Below are positions 1-8,676 of a stretch of 64,000 bases of DNA, one piece after another. Source of the stretch: Marinimicrobium hydrolyticum (GTDB taxonomy: Bacteria; Pseudomonadota; Gammaproteobacteria; Pseudomonadales; Cellvibrionaceae). The DNA lies in assembly GCF_030848505.1 (NCBI RefSeq), contig NZ_JAVDDU010000001.1:372001-436000 (forward strand), written 5' to 3'. Every line of letters starts with the position of its first letter. The first letter of the stretch is position 1. The position numbers and the translations under genes were made by a program. The notes beneath the pieces are model-generated. The model was not told the origin of the DNA, searched no databases, and saw nothing but the letters and a program-made list of their open reading frames with translations.

Positions 1-3
1 CGC

Positions 4-822
4 TTATTCGTGGTTGATGACCATAACGTCGTCATCCAAAGCGGCAATCAGACGCTCGGCGGTATTGCCCCGGCGCGTCGTAGTCATACCGTTTTGGCCC
101 AGAGTACCTATAACCACCAGGTCCGCCCCGATGTCATCGGCGACGTCGGCCACCACATCGGAGGTATAACCGTTCTTGACGTGGATCCGGTCGGTCGCCA
201 ACCCAGTGTCCCGCACCAGTCGACCTCGGTCCGGATAGCTCATGGAGTCCAAATAACCATTCACCACATGCAGATCCGCGCCGTACACTTCTGCGAAGTG
301 GCGGGCCTGTTCGAGAATCAACTTGTTCAGTTCTTTCTGAATGTCCCGCTTGGCCTGGAAGTTCACCGCCGCCAGGATGACCTTGCGCTGCTCCTTAGCG
401 GCCGGGCGAATCAAGACTACTGGGCAGGGCGCGCCTTTTAGCAGCTCCCACTTGGATTCGGTAAAGGTAAAACGGCTGTAATTCACTTTGGCGTGCACCG
501 GCAGGTAAATCAGGTCAGAGCCAAAACGCTTGGACGACTGCATGATCGACTTTTGCCATTCGCTCGACCAGGAAACCTCAATCAGATACTCCAATCCGGC
601 GCTTGCAAGAGGCTTCTTAATGGTTTCGTCGAACCAGCTCTGGTCACGGAACAGGTTGTCATTGCTGGCGCGAGTATCCACCGCGTCGCCATCGACCGCG
701 ACAAATACATAAATGTAGGGTTTCACTTCATGGAGTGCGGCGGTAATGATGGCGCGCTCCAGCGCAATATGCTGCTCGTCGTTGGGGTCGACAACGACAA
801 AGAGTTTTTGCTGTATGGTCAT
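4..822 (-). CDS. uspE: UspE-like tandem universal stress protein
   Basis: A 272-residue cytoplasmic protein with two consecutive universal-stress (UspA-fold) domains, roughly residues 1-140 and 145-272. The C-terminal domain ends with the nucleotide-loop pattern G-2x-G-9x-G-N (GTLGQNG then RRGNTAERL), the form seen in the tandem-domain UspE family; the first domain lacks a clear loop. UspE-type proteins support survival under stress and stationary phase; the exact biochemical role is not established. The start is an ATG with an AGGAG site 6-7 bases upstream. The gene stands alone on the minus strand, its stop codon lies at the window edge, and what follows is not visible. Family assignment is confident, the specific symbol less so. 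Confidence 0.88.
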   Translation of the reverse strand: MTIQQKLFVVVDPNDEQHIALERAIITAALHEVKPYIYVFVAVDGDAVDTRASNDNLFRDQSWFDETIKKPLASAGLEYLIEVSWSSEWQKSIMQSSKRFGSDLIYLPVHAKVNYSRFTFTESKWELLKGAPCPVVLIRPAAKEQRKVILAAVNFQAKRDIQKELNKLILEQARHFAEVYGADLHVVNGYLDSMSYPDRGRLVRDTGLATDRIHVKNGYTSDVVADVADDIGADLVVIGTLGQNGMTTTRRGNTAERLIAALDDDVMVINHE

Positions 823-1030
823 GATGACTCCTGCTGATTATCCGTACCGATGACGGCCTTAATTGTTATAGCACCCTTTTGGCACCGAACACCGGGCTAG
901 CATAGCAACGAGCAGAGGTTTTTTACAGAGAAAAGTGGTGCGACCTTGCGTTTGTACCCCGCTTCTGTGCTATAGGTAAATAGGTAGCTACTAAAGACGC
1001 ACCATATCCAGGCAGTAGAAGGAGTGTTGT

Positions 1031-1183
1031 ATGGCGAATGATCAAGGTTGGCAAAGACGGTCTGACGACTGGGTCAAAGCGAGTCACGAATCCCGTAAAC
1101 GCAAAGAGCAAGCTCGCCGCGAAGCGTTGGCCAACCGCTACCGGCCGCCCGAGCCTCAGGAACAAAAAGCCGCCTATCGATAG
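1031..1183 (+). CDS. Small basic 50-residue hypothetical protein
   Basis: A short ORF starting at ATG with a good Shine-Dalgarno (GAAGGAG ending 6 bases before the start). The product is highly charged: it begins MANDQGWQRRSDDW, has a central Arg/Lys/Glu/Ala-rich stretch likely to be helical (ESRKRKEQARREAL), and ends in a Pro/Gln-rich tail. It has no signal peptide, membrane segment or cysteines. I do not recognise the family. The last five codons coincide with a hairpin that terminates the convergent gene on the other strand. The antisense reading frame here is longer (80 residues) but has no ribosome site. Coding status rests on the start context and amino-acid composition only. Confidence 0.6.
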   Translation: MANDQGWQRRSDDWVKASHESRKRKEQARREALANRYRPPEPQEQKAAYR

Positions 1184-1190
1184 AGGCGGC
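1164..1190 (-). terminator. Rho-independent terminator of the VKOR gene
   Basis: A perfect 7-bp stem (GCCGCCT/AGGCGGC) with an 8-base loop is followed, reading on the minus strand, by five T residues. It lies just beyond the stop of the minus-strand VKOR-thioredoxin gene and overlaps the last codons of the small plus-strand ORF. Confidence 0.75.
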
Positions 1191-1204
1191 CTTGTGCGGG
1201 CGTG

Positions 1205-2056
1205 TTACTCGTCCCAATCAAAGCCGGAATGGCGGGCTAGCTCCCGGGGTTGCAGCACGCCGATGTGGCGTTCCCCATCAATGATCCAAGTGGGGAAGTT
1301 GCGAATATCCGCACGGCTGCACTCCAGTGCCATTCCACCGTGACGGCCATGGGGCGTGCATTCAATATAGGGCAGGTGTTCTTTGGCATCGCCAAACAGG
1401 GCGTTTTGCTGCTGGCAGGCGGCGCACCAGGAGGCCCCAAAGTAACGGGCACCGGTTTCATCCAGATGCTGAGCCAACGAAGTGAGCCGGTCATCCGGCG
1501 GCGTTGATAAGAGTGCGTCGTAATTGTAGTAAAAGTGCAGGGCACCCACTACGAGCACCGCGACGACTCCGCGATTGAGCAACCAGTTGGTCCAACTGGT
1601 CCCCGGAGCCTGGGTTGGCCGCTTAACCGTTAAAAGGGTGAAAATTGCGCCGATAATGGCCAAAGACGCTAGGCACCAGAGGCACACAGCGCTCAATTGC
1701 CAGAGTCCTATCACCGTCAAATAGAGGCTAATGGCCAGTGCGATTAACGCCAGAGTCCAGAGCCTTCTCCAGTCTTTCAGGCGCTGCGTACCCCGCCACG
1801 CCAACCCGGCCATCAAGCCGTAGAGTAGAAAGCCCCAAAACGCTAGGGGTAAGCCCATCACCTGTGACCAACGGCTTTGCTGAATCACGTCGCAACCGGA
1901 TTCCGGGCCGCACAAAATCGCACCACCGCCTCCGAGCCATGCGAGAACGCTCAAGTAGGCGGTCAACGCCATGCCAATTAAAGCTAAACCCAGCACCGGC
2001 CAATTAGGGGTGCTTGGGGCGGGAGTTTTGCGTTTCGGGTTGCGGGCTTTGGCCAT
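1205..2056 (-). CDS. VKOR family protein fused to a thioredoxin-like domain
   Basis: A 283-residue inner-membrane thiol oxidoreductase. The N-terminal part is a vitamin K epoxide reductase domain with about four membrane helices, the loop cysteine pair C49/C55 (LCGPESGC) and the quinone-side pair C125-LW-C128. A fifth hydrophobic segment (about 163-175) leads into a periplasmic thioredoxin-like domain with a C211-AA-C214 active site preceded by Trp. In this family the VKOR part passes electrons from the thioredoxin domain to quinone, so the protein could drive disulfide formation in exported proteins, as DsbB/DsbA do. The start is an ATG; rnt lies 33 bases upstream on the same strand, so co-transcription is possible. 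A strong terminator follows. Confidence 0.9.
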   Translation of the reverse strand: MAKARNPKRKTPAPSTPNWPVLGLALIGMALTAYLSVLAWLGGGGAILCGPESGCDVIQQSRWSQVMGLPLAFWGFLLYGLMAGLAWRGTQRLKDWRRLWTLALIALAISLYLTVIGLWQLSAVCLWCLASLAIIGAIFTLLTVKRPTQAPGTSWTNWLLNRGVVAVLVVGALHFYYNYDALLSTPPDDRLTSLAQHLDETGARYFGASWCAACQQQNALFGDAKEHLPYIECTPHGRHGGMALECSRADIRNFPTWIIDGERHIGVLQPRELARHSGFDWDE

Positions 2057-2089
2057 GGCGAGTTGCTCAGGTGCTGTATTAAGAGTGAC

Positions 2090-2767
2090 TTATTCCGGCG
2101 CTTCATCATCCAGTGCATCGACCGGGCTCGGCATCCAGCCACCCAACTCGCGCCAGCGATTGACAATATAGCAGAAGAGCTCGGCGGTCTTTTCGGCGTC
2201 ATAGGCGGCCGAATGGGCTTCGCTGTTACTAAAATCGATGTTGGCTGCTTGGCAGGCTTTGGCCAGCACGGTTTGGCCGAAGGCGAGCCCGCTCAGGGTG
2301 GCGGTATCAAAACAGGAAAAGGGGTGGAATGGGTTTCGTTTGAGGTCACAGCGGGCCACAGCGGCGTTGAGAAAGCCCAGATCAAAGTGGGCGTTGTGGC
2401 CGACCATTACGGCTCGGGTGCAACCGTTGTCGCGCACGGAGCGGCGAATCGCCTGAAACAGGTCGTTCATCACCATCACTTCGGGCTCAGCGCAACGCTC
2501 CGGGTTATCCAGGTCTATGCCGGTAAAATCCAGCGCAGCTTGCTCGATATTGGCGCCTTCGAAGGGGTCTACGTGGAAATCAAAGGTTTCTTTGCGGCGC
2601 AGATAGCCTTCGTCGTCCATATAAAGCGTGACCGCAGCAATTTCCAGTAGCGCATCGGTGCCGGAGTTAAAGCCACCGGTTTCCACATCCACGACGACGG
2701 GTAGAAAGCCACGGAATCGTGCCGCCAGCGGAGACGTGGGGTCCTTCGGGGTTTCGGGGGGATTCAC
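2090..2767 (-). CDS. rnt: Ribonuclease T
   Basis: A DEDDh-family 3'-5' exoribonuclease that trims tRNA 3' ends and other stable RNAs in the cytoplasm as a homodimer. The four acidic residues and the histidine are in recognisable blocks: VDVETGGFN (Exo I), VGHNAHFDLGF (Exo II) and HSAAYDAEKTAELF (Exo III). With the GTG start chosen here the product is about 225 residues, in line with relatives. The frame stays open upstream: a TTG six bases earlier has AAGG at good spacing, and another TTG lies at 2809 inside the pyrC tail. The exact start is therefore unsure. The rnt-pyrC-motY neighbourhood is also found in Pseudomonas. Confidence 0.93.
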   Translation of the reverse strand: MNPPETPKDPTSPLAARFRGFLPVVVDVETGGFNSGTDALLEIAAVTLYMDDEGYLRRKETFDFHVDPFEGANIEQAALDFTGIDLDNPERCAEPEVMVMNDLFQAIRRSVRDNGCTRAVMVGHNAHFDLGFLNAAVARCDLKRNPFHPFSCFDTATLSGLAFGQTVLAKACQAANIDFSNSEAHSAAYDAEKTAELFCYIVNRWRELGGWMPSPVDALDDEAPE

Positions 2768-2780
2768 AATCAAAAAAACC

Positions 2781-3836
2781 TTATCTGTTGTCTTGGGGGT
2801 TGGACGCAACTTGCCATGCCAGTGTTTCTCCGGCCGCCAGAGGCGTTAAGCCGGAAGCCTCGTCCAGGGTTAGCTGCTCTGGTATTACCCAGGGCCGCTT
2901 TACCAGGGTGATGTGGTCGGTATTGCGCGGTAGTTGATAAAAGTCCGGGCCAAAGTGGCTGGCAAACGCTTCCAGCTTGTCCAGAGCTCCGGCGTCTTCA
3001 AATACTTGAGCGTAGAACTCGATAGCGGCATGAGCGGTGTAGCTGCCAGCGCAGCCGCAGGCGCTTTCCTTTTTGTGGCGCGCGTGCGGTGCTGAATCCG
3101 TGCCCAGGAAAAAGCGGGGATTGCCGCTAGTGGCCGCGGCTATCAGAGCCGCCTGGTGGGTATTGCGTTTAAGAATGGGTAGGCAGTAATAATGAGGGCG
3201 GATGCCGCCCGCCAGCATATGGTTGCGGTTGTACAGCAAGTGGTGCGCTGTGATGGTGGCGGCCACATTGTCACCAGCAGCGGCGACGAAGTCGGCTGAG
3301 TCTTTTGTAGTGATGTGCTCCAGCACCATGCGCAACGCCGGAAAGTCTCGGGTGAGCGGTGCAAAGTGACGCTCCAAAAAGACCTTCTCTCGGTCAAAAA
3401 TATCGATGTCCGAGTCCGTGACTTCACCGTGCAGTAAGAACTTCATGCCTTCCTTTTGCATGGCTTCCAAGGCCGGGTAGAGCTTGGCCAGTTGGGTAAC
3501 TCCAGAGTCCGAGTTGGTGGTCGCTCCGGCCGGGTACAGCTTACAGGCCACAACGCCAGCTTCTTGAGCGCGTTTAATGTCTTCTGGGCGAGTGTTGTCG
3601 GTCAGGTAGAGCACCATCAAAGGCTCAAATTGGCTTCCCGGCGGCCGGGCTGCGAGGATTCTGTCTCGATACGCCAGAGCCTGCTCGGCGTTAATTACGG
3701 GCGGAACCAGATTCGGCATAACGATGGCCCGGCCAAAGTAGCGAGCGACATCGCCTACGGTTCGGGGTAGAGAGCTTCCGTCACGCAGGTGAATGTGCCA
3801 GTCGTCGGGGCGGGTGAGGGTCAATTGCTGGGGCAT
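2781..3836 (-). CDS. pyrC: Dihydroorotase (class II)
   Basis: Catalyses the reversible cyclisation of N-carbamoyl-aspartate to dihydroorotate, step three of pyrimidine synthesis. The zinc-site HxH is in [10 protein letters not shown] near the N-terminus, the lysine that becomes carboxylated is in [16 protein letters not shown], and further metal ligands lie in [14 protein letters not shown] and [12 protein letters not shown]. The catalytic aspartate is in [11 protein letters not shown]. The frame is open back to 4124, but that would overlap the divergent motY gene. The start at 3836 ([12 protein letters not shown]) gives 351 residues, matching the family. An ATG at 3881 (MRVSISAIS) is an alternative. 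The gene abuts rnt and is probably co-transcribed with it. Confidence 0.95.
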   Translation of the reverse strand: MPQQLTLTRPDDWHIHLRDGSSLPRTVGDVARYFGRAIVMPNLVPPVINAEQALAYRDRILAARPPGSQFEPLMVLYLTDNTRPEDIKRAQEAGVVACKLYPAGATTNSDSGVTQLAKLYPALEAMQKEGMKFLLHGEVTDSDIDIFDREKVFLERHFAPLTRDFPALRMVLEHITTKDSADFVAAAGDNVAATITAHHLLYNRNHMLAGGIRPHYYCLPILKRNTHQAALIAAATSGNPRFFLGTDSAPHARHKKESACGCAGSYTAHAAIEFYAQVFEDAGALDKLEAFASHFGPDFYQLPRNTDHITLVKRPWVIPEQLTLDEASGLTPLAAGETLAWQVASNPQDNR

Positions 3837-3955
3837 GGCCTGAGGGATCACTTGGCTGATGGCTGAAATGGAAACCCGCATGCTAACAAAATTGCCGCTA
3901 AAGCGCAGCCGCTTCGGGCCGATACCCTGAGTATGAATACGACCGGGGAAAAAGC

Positions 3956-4867
3956 ATGAGCCTATTCTGGTGCCGAAGCTTGCGCCGGATACCGTTGTTG
4001 GCACTAGGCGCAAGCCTGGTGGCTGCACCGGTTTGGGGAGCGACTTTTGAATCCACCATGGCGGATGCCGCCTGGCAGCTGGAATCCTCCCAGTTTGAGT
4101 GCCGTTTGTCGCAAGCGATTCCACTCTATGGTGCGGCGGTCTTTTCCCGGCGCGCCGGGGAGGAGCAGAGCTTTTACCTGCGCCAGGACAGTCGCCAATT
4201 AGCGCCTGGGGAGGCGCGGCTAGAAGTACAGAACCCGCTGTGGGAAGAGATTCCGGGGAGTCGGGAGCTGGGTCGAGTGGATGTGGTGGAGGGCGAACGG
4301 CCGGTGCAGCTCGATTGGCGCGACTCTCAGCAGTTGATGGCCACCCTGCAAAGCGGAAAGCGTTTAGTATTCGCCCGGCAGGCTTGGTATGGTGAGGATA
4401 CTCAAGTCCGCATCATGGTAGAGCCGGTGAGCTTTCGTCCCGCCCTTGAGCGTTTCCACCGCTGCCAGGCCGGCCTTCTGCCGGTAAACTACGATCAGAT
4501 TGCACGCACGGCCTTGTACTTTCAATTGGGGCAGGACGAGTTGCCCGACGAAGAGCTTGAAAAGTTGGAACAATTGGCCCTTTACGCCCGAGCAGACGAC
4601 GCAGTAACCCGTATTTTTATCGATGGTCATACCGACGCCATGGGTTTGCGCGCCGACAATTTGGAGTTGTCCCGGCAGCGCGCTGAGTGGGTGGCGCAAT
4701 ATCTGATGGACCGAGACGTGCCAGAGTCGATGATTACCGTCCGGTGGCATGGCGAGCGCTACCCGGTCGCCAGCAACCATACCCCCGAAGGTCGCCACCA
4801 GAACCGTCGCGTCACACTCAGAGTGGACCGCGCCGACGAACGCCTGAACGCCTCCCGCCAGCCCTGA
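3956..4867 (+). CDS. motY: MotY, flagellar motor T-ring protein
   Basis: A 303-residue periplasmic protein with a signal peptide (hydrophobic residues about 12-24, cleavage near VWGA), an N-terminal MotY-type domain to about residue 165, and a C-terminal OmpA-like peptidoglycan-binding domain. The latter is identified by [28 protein letters not shown] and HQNRRVTL. MotY forms the T ring around the basal body and anchors the PomA/PomB or MotA/B stators; it is typical of Vibrio and Pseudomonas. The position divergent to pyrC-rnt is the same as in Pseudomonas, which supports MotY over a generic OmpA protein. A GGGGAAAA stretch precedes the ATG. No other flagellar gene is in the window. Confidence 0.85.
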   Translation: MSLFWCRSLRRIPLLALGASLVAAPVWGATFESTMADAAWQLESSQFECRLSQAIPLYGAAVFSRRAGEEQSFYLRQDSRQLAPGEARLEVQNPLWEEIPGSRELGRVDVVEGERPVQLDWRDSQQLMATLQSGKRLVFARQAWYGEDTQVRIMVEPVSFRPALERFHRCQAGLLPVNYDQIARTALYFQLGQDELPDEELEKLEQLALYARADDAVTRIFIDGHTDAMGLRADNLELSRQRAEWVAQYLMDRDVPESMITVRWHGERYPVASNHTPEGRHQNRRVTLRVDRADERLNASRQP

Positions 4868-4998
4868 CGCGGCTTGAAATCGGGAATTTATCCCCCATCC
4901 TTAAGTCCAACAAGATCCCACAGCTAATTAGCCGATGGTTAGCTGTCGATCAAGTATTCGCATCACCCAAACACGTAAAGCGCTTAGGAGAGGAATGC

Positions 4999-6393
4999 AT
5001 GGGTAGACCCGGTGTTAAAACTGTGGCCCTGACGGCCTTGTGGAGTTTGTTGCTGATGGCTTTGGCTGCCCAGGCTCAAGCGTTACCCGATTTCACAGAT
5101 CTAATCGAAGAACACTCACCCGCTGTAGTTAAAATCACTGTCCGTGGCAGCGTCACCGCGCAAGAGCGCAGACAGATGCCGGAAGAACAAATCCCCGAAA
5201 TGTTTCGCGAGTTTTTTGAGCGTCACTCCCCTCCCGAGCGGGACTTTCACTCCATGGGCTCTGGTTTTATCGTATCCGAAGACGGTTATGTGATTACCAA
5301 TAATCACGTAGTGGATCGCGCCGACGAAATCGTTGTGCGCCTCCTGGACCGGCGGGAGTTTCACGCCGAGGTGGTGGGCTCTGACCCGCGCTCAGACTTG
5401 GCGCTGTTGAAAATCGATGCAGAAGATTTACCTACGCTGCGTTTTGCGGAACCTGACAGTGTTCGCGTCGGCGAATGGGTACTGGCGATAGGCTCTCCCT
5501 TTGGTCTCGATTATTCCGCCAGTGTTGGCATAGTGAGCGCTATCGGACGCAGCATTCCCGGGCAACGCCAAGAGAGCTATGTGCCGTTTATTCAAACTGA
5601 CGTGGCGATCAATCCCGGTAACTCCGGCGGTCCCTTGTTTAATCTGGATGGCGAAGTGGTGGGAATTAACGCCCAGATTTTTACCCGCACGGGAGGCTCC
5701 ATTGGCCTGTCGTTTGCGGTGCCAGCCGAACTGGCTCAGGAAGTCATTGCACAATTGCGTGAAACCGGGCGCGTGGAGCGCGGTTGGTTGGGGGTGGTGA
5801 TTCAGGACCTGGACCGCGACTTGGCTCGATCTCTGGGCTTAGACCGGGCAGGCGGCGCGCTGATTTCTCAGGTTCAGCCCGACAGTCCGGCCGCCAACGC
5901 CGGCCTGAGTGTGGGCGATGTGATTGTGGAATTTGATGGCACGCGTGTACGCAGTTCAGGAGATTTGCCGCCGATGGTCGGGCGTACCCGACCCAACACA
6001 GAGGTGCCGGTTACGCTGGTACGCCGTGGTGACCGAATGACCTTGGATGTCGAGGTTGGACGGTTGCCCGACCGTGAGGAGCGGGACACGCCAGAGCCGC
6101 CACAGGAGCCAGAAGTGGCTTCGGATCGACTCGGTTTGGTGGTGGAACCTTTGGATGAATTTGCATCCGAACCAGGTGTGGCGGTGAGTGAAGTAGACCC
6201 GGATGGGCCGGCCGCAGAAGCGGGTTTGCGCCAAGGTGATGTGATTACCCAGTTGGGCTTTGAGGCCATTGATTCGGTTGACAGCTATAGCGCTCAGGTG
6301 GCCGAGTTAGAGGAGGGGGAAAACGTCGCGGTGCGCTTTTTACGCGACGGTAAGCCGTCTTTCCGGACCATTCGGGTAGGGCCGGCTGATTGA
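4999..6393 (+). CDS. mucD: Periplasmic serine protease, DegP/MucD type
   Basis: A 464-residue HtrA protease and chaperone that degrades misfolded envelope proteins. A signal peptide (hydrophobic to about residue 25, ending AQAQA) precedes a trypsin-like domain with the triad His103 (NNHVVD), Asp133 (RSDLALL) and Ser209 (NPGNSGGP). Two PDZ domains follow, beginning near GWLGVVIQDL and RLGLVVEPLD. The frame extends to 4687 inside motY, but the ATG at 4999 with AGGAGAGG just upstream starts exactly at the signal peptide. In Pseudomonas mucD belongs to the sigma-E/AlgU regulon; here it stands apart from an algU-mucAB cluster, so the symbol is by similarity (degP/degQ possible). Confidence 0.92.
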   Translation: MGRPGVKTVALTALWSLLLMALAAQAQALPDFTDLIEEHSPAVVKITVRGSVTAQERRQMPEEQIPEMFREFFERHSPPERDFHSMGSGFIVSEDGYVITNNHVVDRADEIVVRLLDRREFHAEVVGSDPRSDLALLKIDAEDLPTLRFAEPDSVRVGEWVLAIGSPFGLDYSASVGIVSAIGRSIPGQRQESYVPFIQTDVAINPGNSGGPLFNLDGEVVGINAQIFTRTGGSIGLSFAVPAELAQEVIAQLRETGRVERGWLGVVIQDLDRDLARSLGLDRAGGALISQVQPDSPAANAGLSVGDVIVEFDGTRVRSSGDLPPMVGRTRPNTEVPVTLVRRGDRMTLDVEVGRLPDREERDTPEPPQEPEVASDRLGLVVEPLDEFASEPGVAVSEVDPDGPAAEAGLRQGDVITQLGFEAIDSVDSYSAQVAELEEGENVAVRFLRDGKPSFRTIRVGPAD

Positions 6394-6468
6394 CCGCCTA
6401 ACCGGTTGGTTCGCCTGGCTAATATTGAAACGATCCTTGCTGTCGTGACGATTAGTGCTGCGGAGCGG
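6394..6468. other. Gap after mucD, before repeat family C
   Basis: The whole gap between mucD and lepA is about 475 bases and holds no gene. This first part has no clear terminator. It is followed by two family C repeats, then a short spacer and a hairpin. Several reading frames of 68-125 codons run across the gap on both strands, but they cross the palindromes and lack ribosome sites. Confidence 0.6.
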
Positions 6469-6574
6469 GAGGAAAGGATACCCTGCGTTTCGAGACACGC
6501 TGTACATACGTCCCTGTACGCTCCGCGTCGGCTTCCTGCCTCCGAGGGTCTCAAAACGCAGGGTATCCTTTCCT
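6469..6574 (+). repeat. Long palindromic repeat, family C, copy 1
   Basis: An about 106-base unit with arms of some 27 bases: the left begins GAGGAAAGGATACCCTGC and ends CGAGAC, the right begins GTCTCAAAACGC and ends GGTATCCTTTCCTC. The arms enclose an asymmetric loop of about 51 bases containing TGTACGCTCCGCGTCGG and TTCCTGCCTCCGAGG. The same unit occurs in reverse orientation upstream of eno (copy 3), where loop and arm ends are nearly identical while the arm core differs by compensating changes. A related copy follows directly. No protein-coding sense. Confidence 0.85.
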
Positions 6575-6582
6575 CTGGTAGT

Positions 6583-6726
6583 GAGGTGCGCTTCGAGACA
6601 CGCTTTGACTAACGAATGCATGGCCTCAGGAGATAGGGCGAAGCAGGATGCCAGTGACTCGCCCATGTACGCTCCGCTTCTGCTTCCTGCCCCCGAGGGT
6701 CTCAAAATGCAGGGCATCCTTCCCTA
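6583..6726 (+). repeat. Family C repeat, copy 2 (diverged and longer)
   Basis: Lies directly after copy 1 in the same orientation. The left boundary shares CTTCGAGACACGCT with copy 1; the right half shares ATGTACGCTCCGC, CTTCCTGCC, CGAGGGTCTCAAAA and GCAGGGCATCC. Its loop is about twice as long because of an unrelated central stretch, and its left arm is poorly matched to the right. After its end, CCAGTGGCACCCAG resembles CTAGTAGCACCCAC found beyond copy 3 near eno, so the unit may extend slightly further than the palindrome. Confidence 0.7.
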
Positions 6727-6793
6727 GGCGATCCAGTGGCACCCAGAAGGACCCCAATCTCTGGGCCCCATGGCGGGGGGTCGACAAATAAGC

Positions 6794-6826
6794 TAAACTG
6801 GCCGCCTTATTTTGGCGGCCGGTTTA
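6794..6826. repeat. 13-bp stem hairpin ahead of lepA
   Basis: TAAACTGGCCGCC pairs with GGCGGCCGGTTTA around a 7-base loop (TTATTTT); one pair is a G-T wobble. It ends about 43 bases before the chosen lepA GTG. There is no T run on the plus strand, so it is not a standard terminator. It may be a leader structure or a boundary of the repeat-rich gap. Confidence 0.55.
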
Positions 6827-6868
6827 GTGGCCGCATTTTCCACTTCTGACACAAGTACCCGACGCCCA

Positions 6869-8668
6869 GTGACCGATCTCAGCCACATTCGCAATTTTTC
6901 CATCATCGCCCATATCGACCACGGCAAATCCACCATCGCCGACCGCTTTATCCGTCTCTGTGGCGGCTTAAGTGATCGCGAGATGAGCGAGCAGGTGCTC
7001 GACTCCATGGATCTGGAGCGGGAGCGGGGCATTACCATCAAAGCCCAAAGTGTGACCCTTCACTACAAGGCGCGGGATGGGAAAACCTACCAGCTCAATT
7101 TTATTGATACTCCGGGCCATGTGGACTTCTCCTACGAGGTGTCCCGCTCGCTGTCGGCCTGTGAAGGTGCGCTTCTCGTGGTGGATGCCGGCCAAGGTGT
7201 GGAGGCTCAGTCGGTTGCCAATTGTTACACGGCCATTGAACAAGGCCTGGAAGTCATCCCGGTTCTGAACAAAATGGACCTGCCTCAGGCTGAGCCGGAA
7301 CGCGTTGCGCAGGAAATTGAAGACATTATCGGTATCGAAGCCATGGACGCGGTGCGCTGTAGTGCCAAGTCCGGTGAAGGTATCGAAGACGTTTTGGAAG
7401 AACTGGTGCGCTTGGTGCCGCCGCCCGAAGGCGACGTGGATGCACCCTTGCAAGCACTGATCATTGACTCCTGGTTCGACAAATACATGGGTGTTGTGTC
7501 TTTGGTGCGGGTCCGGCAAGGCCGCCTGTGTGTGAAAGACAAAATCATTACCAAGTCTATCGGCAAGGCGCATGTGGTGGACAGCGTCGGGGTATTCAGC
7601 CCCAAGCTCACCAAATTGAAAGAACTGAAGGCCGGTGAAGTGGGCTTTGTTATTGCCGGCGTCAAAGAGATTCTGGGTGCACCTGTGGGCGATACCCTGA
7701 CCCATGTGCACACTCCGGACGTACCGGCCGTGCCCGGCTTTAAAAAGGTTAAACCGCAGGTGTACGCGGGTATGTTCCCGGTGGACGGGGACGATTTTGA
7801 AAACTTCCGGGATGCTCTGTCCAAATTGACGCTTAACGACGCCTCGTTGTTCTATGAGCCGGAAAGCTCTGACGCGCTGGGTTTCGGTTTCCGCTGTGGT
7901 TTCCTGGGCATGCTGCACATGGAAATTATTCAGGAGCGGCTGGAGCGAGAATACGACCTCGACCTGATCACCACGGCACCAACGGTGGTGTACGAAGTGG
8001 TCACCAGCCAGGGTGAAACCATTTACGTAGACAATCCCTCGTCCCTGCCGGACCCTGGCATGATCGAGGAAATGCGCGAGCCGATCGTGGAGGCCAACAT
8101 ATTGGTGCCGCACGAACACGTCGGCGCGGTGATTACCCTGTGCAGTGAGCGTCGGGGTATGCAAAAAGACATGCAGTACACCGGCTCGCAAGTGAGCTTG
8201 CGTTACGACCTGCCCATGAACGAGGTAGTGCTCGACTTCTTCGACCGCCTGAAATCGGCCAGTCGCGGTTTCGCCTCCTTGGATTACAGTTTTGATCGTT
8301 TTGAGCCAGCGCGCTTGGTGCGCCTGGATGTGTTGATTAACGGCGAGAAAGTGGATGCCTTGGCGCTTATCGTGCATCGGGATCAGTCACATCAGATCGG
8401 TCGCTCTCTGGTGGAAAAAATGAAGGAGTTGATTCCCCGGCAGATGTTTGATGTGGCAATTCAGGCGGCTATTGGTGGTCAAATCGTTGCGCGCAGCACG
8501 GTTAAAGCGTTGCGCAAAAACGTTACCGCAAAGTGCTACGGTGGTGACGCCTCACGTAAGAAGAAGCTGCTGGAAAAACAAAAAGCCGGCAAGAAGCGCA
8601 TGAAGCAGGTTGGCCGGGTGGATATACCCCAGGAAGCCTTCCTGGCAGTCTTGAAAGTGGATACCTAG
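6869..8668 (+). CDS. lepA: Elongation factor 4 (LepA), ribosome back-translocase
   Basis: A 599-residue translational GTPase that acts on stalled or mis-translocated ribosomes. G motifs are AHIDHGKST (P-loop), DTPGHVDF (G3) and NKMDLP (G4); the LepA-specific C-terminal domain ends with [20 protein letters not shown]. The GTG start gives [13 protein letters not shown], which matches the N-terminus of Pseudomonas LepA. The open frame from 6812 would add residues encoded by the hairpin and has no counterpart. It is first in an operon with lepB, whose start lies 8 bases after this stop; this pairing is conserved across proteobacteria. Confidence 0.97.
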   Translation: MTDLSHIRNFSIIAHIDHGKSTIADRFIRLCGGLSDREMSEQVLDSMDLERERGITIKAQSVTLHYKARDGKTYQLNFIDTPGHVDFSYEVSRSLSACEGALLVVDAGQGVEAQSVANCYTAIEQGLEVIPVLNKMDLPQAEPERVAQEIEDIIGIEAMDAVRCSAKSGEGIEDVLEELVRLVPPPEGDVDAPLQALIIDSWFDKYMGVVSLVRVRQGRLCVKDKIITKSIGKAHVVDSVGVFSPKLTKLKELKAGEVGFVIAGVKEILGAPVGDTLTHVHTPDVPAVPGFKKVKPQVYAGMFPVDGDDFENFRDALSKLTLNDASLFYEPESSDALGFGFRCGFLGMLHMEIIQERLEREYDLDLITTAPTVVYEVVTSQGETIYVDNPSSLPDPGMIEEMREPIVEANILVPHEHVGAVITLCSERRGMQKDMQYTGSQVSLRYDLPMNEVVLDFFDRLKSASRGFASLDYSFDRFEPARLVRLDVLINGEKVDALALIVHRDQSHQIGRSLVEKMKELIPRQMFDVAIQAAIGGQIVARSTVKALRKNVTAKCYGGDASRKKKLLEKQKAGKKRMKQVGRVDIPQEAFLAVLKVDT

Positions 8669-8676
8669 GAAACCCG

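Noticed and set aside
923-1165. 80-codon minus-strand frame opposite the small protein gene
   Set aside because: No ribosome site, atypical composition, and it lies antisense to an ORF with a strong start signal and beyond a terminator.
3837-4124. N-terminal extension of dihydroorotase
   Set aside because: The extra residues overlap the divergent motY coding region and have no counterpart in the family; an internal ATG gives the right length.
4687-4998. Upstream extension of the MucD protease frame
   Set aside because: It runs through motY in another frame; the ATG at 4999 has a strong ribosome site and starts at the signal peptide.
6294-6727. Several 68-125 codon frames on both strands after mucD
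   Set aside because: They are translations of the family C palindromes, so paired frames appear on both strands by symmetry.
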